Shown here one piece after another: positions 45,787 through 54,410 of a DNA stretch of 54,410 nucleotides (positions are counted from its first letter, which is position 1; every line of letters starts with the position of its first letter). This DNA comes from Gnetum montanum (lineage: Eukaryota > Streptophyta > Gnetopsida > Gnetales > Gnetaceae): assembly GCA_015680685.1 (NCBI GenBank), contig MNCI01004338.1, forward strand, positions 74,316 to 128,725, given 5' to 3'. The position numbers and the translations under genes are program-made. The notes below the pieces were generated by a model that had not been told where the DNA came from, made no database searches, and saw only the letters and a program-made list of their open reading frames with translations.

Positions 45787-48577
45787 TCATGTGGTTTCTG
45801 GTGGTAGTGGTTCCTCCATGGGACACTTCCCCTTGTCTTGTGCTTTAGGTTTTGGAATTTGATGGCTCTACAATAGTGCCTAGAGCTTTTTCTCTTCAGT
45901 TTAGGGGTCCTGTGTTGTCCATGCTGATGCTCCAATGTTTGACGAAGTCGCCACCTCCCATGGACATGATAGTTGCAAGAACATTTGATTTTCTTTAACA
46001 TACCAAGCTATAAACAACCGTATTTCCTCCTCATAGGCTCTGGCTTTGTCCTTGTACTCATGGAAATCTGTAAGATATTGAGCCAAGTCCACCACAACAT
46101 CTTTCTACCCTTAGTAGCTAGCCTTAACCACCTCTAGTTCAGAATTTGCGACTTCTAGACTTTGCAATGTTTTTTTATGCTCCACAAATTCTACTTCATA
46201 TTTAGCATAGGTGGTAGCTACCTACTTTTTGAGCTCTATTCTGAGCATCCTACTGTTAACATGGCTATATTAGCATACCCTAAGTTTGCCAATCCCATGT
46301 ACTCTATGAGATCTTGAATCTGTAGGTCCTAGCTTTTAAGCTCTACCTGGTGGGCAAACACATATGTGTCCAATATGACCCGCCAATTAGTGTGTTCAGT
46401 ACTAAAGGTGTTGATGTGGGCCTTGGCCATATGGATCTCCTTCTCAATGACTTGCTTGTACATCCCCACCTAGTCTTTGAAATGCTCCTTTAACTTTTCA
46501 TGTCGCTTGGCCTCATTTTTCCATAGCTTATTTCAATGGTCATCTTTTGCCATATTGTGTGTACCTCCTCCATTAAGAGGGTTTGATTCTCTTTGGCCAA
46601 ACGGTTCATGTCTTGGTTGACCCTGACCAACTATTCTCGTAACTACTAAAATTTTTCTTCGAGAAAATTCTTCTATTTCTCCACAGTGGTCAACCGAAAA
46701 TTGTCAGCGACGAGATATTTATTCTCTTCTTGTAAGGCTTTGAATGCCTTGGTATGCACGTAGGTTTCCACTTGTGCCTTGGAGGCATTCCAGTCAGCCT
46801 TCTCCTTCTCCTCCACCACTCTTTTATTATTAGATATTAGCTTATTGAGCTACTCCATCCTGAAAGTGTCGAGCTGGTCTATGAGAACAAACTAAGATGG
46901 GTTCCACTATGTAGCTTGTAGGGTAACAAGCCTCTCTTGGAGTCTTGCCAACTCTGCTTCCGCATGCTTGACCCTGGTCTCTACCATGACTAGCTTTCCT
47001 TTGGTGGAGATGAGATCTAATTGTGTTGCTGTGACATCTTGTGGGATGTCAAATAAGGACGTCATTACTTGTCTTGTCTATAGTAATTGATCAAGGACAT
47101 CCTCATGCTCCGCAGGAGTCATTGAGGGATCGGCCAAAAGTTGAGCATCGCATGCTCTTGTGAAATCCATTGGTGGCACAATAGGGATGTTGAAAGATTC
47201 TTTGATGTGGTTTGTGACCACTTCTACGACTCTCGCTACATTTTGTTGCTGCATGATCACTACTTTGGCCTCTTCACCCATTTCCAATTACACCTAGAAA
47301 GACGTAGCATTCCCTAAAATTTGTTGTAACCAATGGATCTCCCCTCATCTTGCTTGGATGGACACTTCACCTTATGCATGATCAATAGAAAATGTGGGCC
47401 ATACGGTGTCATCAATGACCTGGAAGAGATTGACATCATCATGAATTTCCCAATTGACTATCTCAACGATGGCCCTCAGATGGCTCATTGTTGATCGATA
47501 ATCTTGTAGTAGTGGTGGCGGTTAGTCTTGCTAACTCGTGCTAGGCCCTGCTTCTTGTTGTTGACTGGGCCTAGTGCTTAGGAGTTGGCTAGGACCTGTA
47601 GTTTGAGTTGCAGGGGGTCCCACTGTTTGTTCTTGCTCTAGCTTCAACATCTCACTAGGACTTTTCCTTGGGACTAGTGGCTTTAGCAATTCAGCAAACG
47701 AAGAATTTTGGGCTCTTCTTGGAACATCATTAGTGTACCCTAGAATTCTAGCATGCTTGCACAACATCCTAATGAGACAAGGGAAGGGTAACACGAACTT
47801 CGCTATCTTGCATTCTTCAAATTACCTCAAGATCTCCATGAGATACAGATGGGGAAGGTCAGCATTAACCTTTCCCATCAATATCACACTTTCTCTTGCT
47901 ACATATGTTGAGATTCGGTTCAATCCTCTTGTGGGGAAGATGTGATAAGGACCAATTTTGAAGTATATCCTTTCTTCCAACATCAACTCTTCATATGTCT
48001 TGTCTTCTTTACCGTACGCCCTCTTCAACCATATTCTTCGTGCATCAACATCGGAGCAAGTGGACAAGTGAGCAAATTTTGGCCTTGTATTTAGAAGATT
48101 TAATACTTTTGAGATGGCCTTGGTAGAAAAATCGATAATCACACCACCAATGTCAACTATGGTGCCCTCTTCCTTATTATGCCAAAACTGGTATATTTCT
48201 CCTAAGTACCAGGCACTACTTTTAGAGAGGAGAGGCCATAATGGAGACCCCTTAAGCTAGTCCCTAACGGCCTTAGGAGAAAACTCCGTGAAAGGTTTGA
48301 AGTTCAATTCCATGATCACTGCTGCCAATGTGGACCTTTCATGGATGGCTTGAACACACTCTAGGAACAACATGAGGCATTGTCCCTATTTAGGTGATTT
48401 AGTAGTTCCTCTTTCCACTAGTCTTGACTGTACAATAGCAGGGGGCTCTTGATGGATGCTAAATGATTACACCTCCTGCTCCACACATTCCTCGAGAGAC
48501 ACCTAGCCTCTACCTCTCCTCGGTCGTTTTAACATACCTTGAGAGGGTCCTTCTTGTTGTCCACATTTAGGGGCCAT
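45787..48577 (-). pseudogene. Second gene of element B: coiled-coil retroelement protein
   Basis: This is the best preserved copy. It runs from ATG at 48577 (MAPKCGQQEG, then KRPRRGRG, a nuclear-localisation-like patch) to the TGA at 45789-45787, about 930 codons. The open piece 48142-47822 and the following 47794-47531 carry the domain resembling the 'putative plant transposon protein' family: IIDFSTKAI, Ala-Arg-Arg-Ile-Trp-Leu, STYVARESVILMGKV and LPFPCLIRMLCKH. A Gln/Pro/Thr-rich linker (47660-47540) follows, then a mixed region with 47287-47078 open, and a long heptad-rich coiled-coil part (47000-46000). The C-terminus has SCPWEVATSSNIG and Ala-Trp-Thr-Thr-Gln-Asp-Pro. The role is unknown; no membrane segment supports an envelope function. 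Confidence 0.72.
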
Positions 48578-50468
48578 CTATAATCACATGAGGCTAATCA
48601 TTAGTAAGGTTTCTTACAAAAGTTAAGTTATACCTTACTTCTTGCCTTAATGAATTCATTTTGTTATTTTCATGTGATTTATAGTTAGTAAAATGTCCTC
48701 CAAAAGTTTTAGTATTCGGCCCAATTTGATCTGATGGCCTCAAAGTTTAAATTCCTGGTGTAAGTGAGGAGATAAGATTATTTTTGGCAACATGTTTATA
48801 ATTTTTATAAGCAATTACCCTTTATAGTACCCTTTGGGTGATGATGAATTTCAAAAAATTTATGCACAATTTAGAGTGTACCCTTCCCCCACGACTAAGC
48901 TGAACACTTCGAGTTCAGGTAGGTTCGATCAAAATGAGAATTGGAGTGATAGTGATTAAGTTATGGTTGTTTGACCAAGAGGTGTGCAAGTCGCAATTCA
49001 TGGAAGAAAATTTGAAAAAATCCCCCCACATGAATAGTTGCAAATGATGTTGACATGCACCAAGGGGGATCCATATATATAGTTTTTGAGGATGCAATAT
49101 TGCATCCGACCCGATATTGGGTACCCAATATCACAGCCTATTGACAATAGGGTACTTAGAAGAGTTGATAAATTTCTAAATTCTAATGTCAAAAATGAAG
49201 GACTTGAGGTCAATGTAAAAAGTCTAGGGCAACGTGAAATAGACTAGAAGGCACAAAAAAAGAATAATGTTGTAGAAGCTGATAATGAAATACATGAATT
49301 GGAAGAGGAGAAAGGACATGTTTTGGTATAGAGGAATGTTTGAACTAGAAGGATGATGAGGGAAAGGATAATGTTGATAATGCAATTCTTGGAGGGTATA
49401 AAATAATGTGATGGTGATGTGTAACAAGTACAAATTACAAAAGTCATGCAAGTGGGTCCTTCCCAAAGTAGGTTCCAACCTATAATGCCCTAGTGTAACC
49501 ACATCTTAAAATGTCCATAGGCACTAGAAGGGTTAAATGCAATCTACACCAATTTCACAAAACACACACATGTAAATACACCGTGATGAGGTATAAATTT
49601 AATGATACATAAGTTAGGAGTCCCAATTACATGAACAGTGAGATGGAACAAATTGTAGAAGGGATTGCAGAGAGTGGGACATGAGGTAACTGACCCAGGG
49701 CACAATGAATCCTAAGTGTAGGGCATGATTAATGTGTCATTAACTCGTCACTCTAGAATGAAGACCAAGTCCATTCCTTCGATCAGTGACATTGCATTGT
49801 TTCATCCCATGATGGACAACCATTAGAGCATTATGATAGCAAGGTGTACAACCACTTGGTGTTTTGTTCAAGGGAGGAGTGATTTTTACTTTGCGGCACA
49901 CATGTTTTTTTTTTGTTGTGTTAGTGCTACCTACCTTTAGGCATGGGTGCATGTCTTTCTAGTGGGACCTCCTAGAATAATATTGTTTTTCGAAATTGAA
50001 TGCCTTTATTACTCTTACTCCCATTTTTTGTTAGATCTACAAGGATCTTAATACAACTAGGCTGCATGGTAATTCTCATAGATGTCACCAAAGAGAATCC
50101 ACAAGTCCCCTTGATGTCACACCCTAGCCATTCCTTCTTAGTCCATCATTCTTCACTCTAGGCATAATGAGCACAAAATTACTTTAAGTTTTAATGATGT
50201 CAAGAATATCATTGTACCCAGGGTAGAATTTCTTATTAATAGAATGGATGAGTGGATGTTGTGGGCTTGTCATCCAAATAATTAGTTACTTGAGACTCGA
50301 TGGCATAGAACAACACCTCAACCAACAAGTCACATGAGTTTTTTATTCATAGATGAGATTACTCATAAAAAGATAAAATGAAAAAAAGATAAAATAATAA
50401 ATTAAAAGGTGAAAAACTAGAAAACAAAAAAGTGTAAAATTAAAGAAACATTTCTTAATTTTGTGTTG
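48578..50468 (-). other. Spacer of element B
   Basis: The spacer separates gag from the second gene. It includes a splice-acceptor-like end directly before the ATG (CTTACTAATG...GATTATAG|ATG), a purine-rich tract (CGTGGGGGAAGGG, 48894-48882) and the internal promoter-like block. Open pieces at 49213-48998, 49502-49224 and 49952-49740 are short and low in complexity. The one at 49952-49740 resembles 8718-8536 of A but lies in a region where untranslated DNA is equally alike. Confidence 0.5.
49071..49135 (-). promoter_or_regulatory. Internal promoter-like block upstream of the second gene of B
   Basis: On the minus strand GATATTGGGTACCCAATATC and GATGCAATATTGCATC palindromes (49135-49090) are followed by CTATATATATGG (49082-49071). 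The second gene starts about 500 bp downstream. The LTR of B has the same motif class before its TATA box. Confidence 0.5.
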
Positions 50469-52522
50469 TTAGAATGGGGGATATCTCCCATAGCTAAACA
50501 ATTGAGCATGGCTAGACTTAATAAATGGAAGGTTGGGATTCTTGCATGTTGGAAATATTAGAACCTGGTCATATCTGAACCATAGGGTGTCTTTTGATGT
50601 GGTGGTTGGAAAGTACCCAGAGTGGGGTTCACACACTTGATTATAATAAGCATAGTGGGGCAACTTATAAGATGTAGTTAATTGATGAATGGTTGACCCA
50701 TTATGGCACCTATGACTGTAAGATGATATGCAAGGATTAATATGTCTCCCTACGTGGCTATATTCATTAGGTTGCATAGTTGTTGAAGTATTGAGTGGTG
50801 GTCGAGATAAGGTAACACAAGGCATAGGGTTCATGGAGAAATATGTGCCACAATGTTGGACTTGTGCTAAATTGGAAAATGTAGTGGTCTCAGAACTGTG
50901 CTGCCCCTTCCTACGGTCATGTCTAAAGAAGGGACACCTATGATGTTGTGGAGGATTCCCACTGTAGTTGATAGTAGAAGCACAAGTAACATTTGTGGGT
51001 TGATGCTGTGGTGCAAACCCTTCAGGTACAATTAGTGGCAATGTAGAAGGAGGTGAAAGATAAGAATGTTGAAACTGATGAGAAATGTAAGGTGCCCAAG
51101 GTGGTGGTCTTGTTGGCGAGGATATGGGTTGATGGTATTAAGGAGAATAATAATAATGTGGTGAGGTAGAAGATGTTGACCTAGTTGGGGAAACAAAATG
51201 TTGAACTTGATAAGCAATTTGGTTCAGATGGTATGAAGGGTGTAATCAATTTGGGGGTGCCCGCGCCCCTCCCCCCCACCCCCCATGACTAGGATTTTGC
51301 CCACTGTAATCGAACACAATATTTTTGTACAAACTTTGGATGTAACATTCTTCCCCCAATGCTCTTGTAAATGTGACAAGATTGGACATTGGCACTTGGG
51401 GTGATTGTACAGGAAAATGTTACATTGATATGCATGATTGGCAGTTAAGTTCTTATTCTCTTCAACCCTTGTTTTCGATTTTCAAAAGGTGTTTTGTTCT
51501 ATTTCTTGGGTTGTCATAATTCTACCTCTAATAACGTTGTTATATTCTCTACATTTTTCATGCATCCATTCCATCATCTTATTGATCTTTGCCTCAATTT
51601 CATCTAATGATTGTAGTATTGGCAAAGATGATTCCTCCTCCTTGGGGTGAGTTGATTTCTCCTCTTCATTATCATGGGCCCTTGTTGATTTAAGGTTTTG
51701 GGCCTGTTGAGATTTTTCAACATTCTTCCACTTACCCATTTCTCCTTCTTCTTTTGCTACCCGCCTAATAAGCTCTTGGACTTGATGGGTTTGGAGTTCA
51801 GATAGTTGACCTCGGGCATACATCCCTAGGGTCTCCCTTGTTTCATTACGAAGCCCATCTATGATATGGTATATTAGCCTTTCCTCAGAGAACCCATGAC
51901 TTGGGTAGTTGTTTAATAGTGCATAAAATCTTTCTAAGGCCATGTCCAAGGGTTCATGTTGCACTTGTTTCCACTCTTGGATTTGTCTCTTCAAAGTTGA
52001 CACTCTCGCATATGTTTGATATCTTTCATTAAATAGTTCTACCATTGTCAGCTAACGTTGAATTGATTTTGGTTTTAACGACCTATACCATACTTTTTCT
52101 TGGCCAACGAGTATTGTAGGAAAGAGCTTAAGTTTTTTCCATCCATTATCAATGTTATTCCATACATAGGCATCATGGAAGGCTTGTAGATGATGCTACG
52201 GATCTAAATCGTAGCCTCCTGAAAACTTAGGAAAGTTGTTTAAGTCAAGCATGAGTAAACGAATTTTCTTACAATGCTTGAAGGATATTCAAACAACCTC
52301 TTGTATTTCCGTTAGGCTTGTAGTGGCCAGTAGCAGTTTATCGTCACTAGGTATGTTATGCATTTGTGAGTTGGGACGATGTTGTTTGCATTTATGCTCA
52401 TAGGAGACCCCTACATCAGATTGGGTACTCCAAACTTCATCTTCATCATTATATAATTCATTGGTTCTCCAATGAATTGCCTTACTAGTTGTTGTGTTAT
52501 CATAGTCTTATGAGAGAGAAAT
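50469..52522 (-). pseudogene. gag relic of element B
   Basis: The start codon aligned with A has become ATT (52522-52520). A long open stretch (52045-51482, 187 codons) covers the end of the capsid core and a charged coiled-coil tail: MVELFNERYQTYARVSTLKR, DMALERFYALLNNYPSHG and GLRNETRETLGMYARGQLSE are diagnostic of retrotransposon gag. The Pro/Gln/Thr-rich C-terminal region is at 51041-50469 and ends GRYPPF. As in A there is no zinc knuckle. A run of C (51262-51284) interrupts the frame between the two open parts. Confidence 0.82.
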
Positions 52523-52634
52523 TGTTGTGAATCGTGTGTGACTTAATTGAAATTAATTTCTTTCTAAGAGATATATCGTGAATGATTTGTTACAGTGATT
52601 TGTATGATGTAACTAATCTAAATAACTAGCACCG

Positions 52635-52652
52635 TCCCTAGCAACAACACTA
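52635..52652 (-). other. Primer-binding site of element B
   Basis: On the minus strand TAGTGTTGTTGCTAGGGA follows the 5' LTR end by one base; it is a decayed version of the tRNA-Asp-type site. Confidence 0.6.
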
Positions 52653-52653
52653 A

Positions 52654-53528
52654 TGATGAGTGATGAGGTACCCCTACACTCAGCCATAAGAATACGAGAA
52701 TTTCACGTACGACCTGGTCGAACTCCATAGATGAGCTAGTTGTGATATTAAGATACTTACTCATTGATCGCAATCCACTATCATCCCACCTAGACTAGTA
52801 TATGCTTTGTCAAGTATGTTTTAGTCCAGAGTGAGGTGTATGATGTGGTTTCTAACCTAGTGCTACTCTTAGAGGCAATGGAAAATCACTTTAATTAAGC
52901 TAGGATGAAAAGGGAGAGAGAGCTAAGCTAATAGGACATGGGAGGAGAGAATCTAAACTAGCCTAAGTGTGATGAGCATCCATTCCTTAATCATTCGTAC
53001 ACATCTTGGACCTCGTGCACAACTACTACTAGGATTACCAAGCACAGATCCTAGGTACAATATTGGGTTACCAAGTAGTCACACTTAAATGCTCGTAATT
53101 AAGTTGTACTCATTCCGTGTTTAATACGAGTTAAGGGTAGAGAAGTATTAATTAAGAAAGTAATTAAATAATTAAACTAAGTGAATGTTGCAATGATGGA
53201 AGTAATCTCGATCTTTATTTCGGGTCATGTGCATGTCCAAGTATGTCACACTTGAATAAAGATGTCATACAATTACAATCATCACACTGTGGACATGCAT
53301 TGGGAGAAAGGGTTGAGAAGAACTAAAAATGAAACCTAACTTCTAGCTAAAACTATTGATTGACTGACTCCTTGACTCCTTATGCCTACATGTGTATTTA
53401 TAGGCCCACACAGGAGTCATGATATCATGTATCCAATATCGCTTCTTAGGTCATGATATCGTGTACTCGATATCATGGGTCTGATATCAGGGGTTCAATA
53501 TCAGAGCCTACTGAATCATGATTCATCA
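52654..53528 (-). repeat. 5' LTR of element B
   Basis: The LTR is about 875 bp, the same length as its partner (874 bp), with clear substitutions between the two. The GATATC cluster is at 53500-53420 and the TATA box at 53403-53395 on the minus strand. Confidence 0.87.
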
Positions 53529-53533
53529 CTTAG

Positions 53534-53807
53534 GATTTAATTTTACTGTTAATAAGATTAAACACATAATTTTTACGTTGTTGATTAGTTTATTTTAAGG
53601 CATTAATAACATCATCATCATATACCTCACTTTGTACTAAACCATATATGATAGAGCTACCACTAGTCTAACTAGGAAGATAGCGACTTGTAATCAATAC
53701 TTAGCAATCTAGACACCACCCTGGTACCATCCATGAAATTCAATGAAATCGTGTGTGAACACTTGTGATTTGTATGGTTGAACATAGGATTACTCTGCTA
53801 CTCATCA
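53534..53807 (+). repeat. Solo LTR G, right part
   Basis: The sequence continues G after the element B insertion and ends 'gtatggttgaacataggattactctgctactcatca', matching the end of the right LTR of C ('gtatggttgggtgtatggtctacttgccgctcatca'). Joining 44730 to 53534 restores an LTR order equivalent to C around 35080-35110. Confidence 0.7.
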
Positions 53808-53990
53808 GTCATAGAGACATTAGTATGCTCCATCTTTAGATCATTCCTTGCTAAAAGTTTTTTGAAAGAATGTCTCTACATGAAACCCTCAAGATTGACC
53901 ATCTATTTTAAGAGGGAGTTTATCATAGATGGATAAAGGTACCAAGATGACAATGAGTATTAATGGTACATGTATATATAGATATATATA
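53808..53990 (-). pseudogene. Probable N-terminal part of LINE-2 ORF1
   Basis: The minus-strand frame (Ser-Phe-Lys-Lys-Leu-Leu-Ala-Arg-Asn-Asp..., about 53900-53810) can be joined, after removing G, to Lys-Ile-Ile-Glu-Ile-Ile-Lys-Asp at 43979 and on into LINE-2 ORF1. Flanks gtcat (53808-53812) and atctt (43975-43979) agree at three of five bases, which would be a badly decayed target duplication. Tentative. Confidence 0.35.
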
Positions 53991-54410
53991 ATTAATGTTT
54001 TTTTTCAATGTTTTAAAATTTAGATTTACATCTTATTTGTATGTCATACACATTTCCAAATCTTCAAATATAAAAGATTTGTGATGAATAGTTATGAAGT
54101 ACTTTCTATTTACCAAATAATTAAGAAAATATACTTTTACGTAATGTAGCCCATCTTATATTATTGAAATTTTTATACATTGTACCTTACCTTACATTAA
54201 ATGCATTGTGATACTGTGCATGTTTTTAATTATCATAATGATGGTGCTTATGTGTCCCTAGCTCCCACCCTTGTCTACAAGTAGGTTTAAGTCCTTGTAA
54301 TAATACGTACTTGTTTGTCTCCTTATCCACAAAATTTTTTTTTTGAGAGAATGTTCGGGATTGTATTACTGAAAGTATGGTACACGAGTATACAAGTACA
54401 AGCGAGGGGG
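53991..54410. other. AT-rich end of window
   Basis: I recognise no gene. The last 70 bases, read on the minus strand (a T/C-rich 'actttcagtaatacaatcccgaaca' stretch), have the look of the transcribed end of a copia-type LTR, but there is no terminus or partner in the window to test this. Confidence 0.3.

Larger units (their letters stand above)
44731..53528 (-). mobile_element. Element B: pol-less Athila/Tat-like LTR retrotransposon
   Basis: The complete element is about 8.8 kb on the minus strand: 5' LTR (52654-53528), PBS, gag (52522-50469), spacer, second gene (48577-45787), polypurine tract, 3' LTR (44731-45604). No pol motifs exist between gag and the second gene. Flanking bases catag (44726-44730) and cttag (53529-53533) fit a 5-bp target duplication with one mismatch. 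It sits inside solo LTR G. It shares size, gene order and gene lengths with element A. Confidence 0.85.

Noticed and set aside
45714-46095. Membrane-protein or envelope reading of the end of the second gene of B
   Set aside because: The hydrophobic tail seen in one frame (FLIFLSMSQFCC) lies beyond the stop shared with A and is untranslated sequence.
49224-49502. 92-codon Leu/Tyr/His-rich frame in the spacer of B
   Set aside because: The corresponding region of A is not open in the same frame.
54300-54410. Copia LTR at the window end
   Set aside because: Only a vague likeness to the transcribed end of a copia LTR; no terminus, PBS or partner is visible, so it is mentioned but not called.

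Overview
This window looks like gene-poor nuclear DNA from a large, repeat-filled plant genome, possibly a gymnosperm. It is AT-rich and almost entirely built from old, decayed retrotransposons. The LTR elements are Ty3/gypsy of the chromodomain-less Athila/Tat type: they have primer-binding sites resembling the complement of plant tRNA-Asp, an Athila/Tat-style reverse transcriptase and an extra long gene after pol. LINE relics lie between them. I found no intact host gene, no rRNA or tRNA gene and no CRISPR array. Premature stops often sit at Trp or Gln positions, as expected from deamination of methylated cytosine.

Layout. 1-3286: element D (minus strand), cut by the window edge, with gag, PBS and 5' LTR. 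3517-12930: an RTE-type LINE relic split by element A (3730-12187, minus). 12931-16971: AT-rich spacer with two minisatellites and one unidentified coding relic. 16972-17900: LTR-like repeat F1. 17990-20260: element fragment E (minus). 20261-22249: AT-rich spacer with duplications. 22250-35369: element C (plus) with gag, protease, RT, RNase H, integrase and an extra 3' gene; its left LTR is shared with the 3' tail of another copy (C0). 35740-38740: LINE-1 relic (minus). 39237-41269: LTR-like repeat F2. 41480-43979 plus about 53808-53990: LINE-2 relic (minus), broken by solo LTR G (43980-44730 plus 53534-53807), itself broken by element B (44731-53528, minus).

The most interesting pattern concerns A, B and C. 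A and B are two insertions of one pol-less family: LTR, gag, about 2 kb of spacer, a second gene of about 2.79 kb, LTR. C carries a homologous second gene after a complete but dead pol. The second gene encodes a protein with a basic N-terminus, a domain resembling the plant-retroelement 'putative plant transposon protein' family, and a long coiled-coil C-terminal half. In all three elements it is preceded by a small block that looks like the element's own LTR promoter (palindromic GATATC- or GATCCC-type motifs followed by a TATA box), and its start abuts a splice-acceptor-like sequence. This suggests an internally promoted, possibly spliced transcript for the extra gene, kept even after pol was lost.

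All boundaries come from reading repeats by eye, without alignment software or database searches. Family names are from motif recognition and should be read as such.
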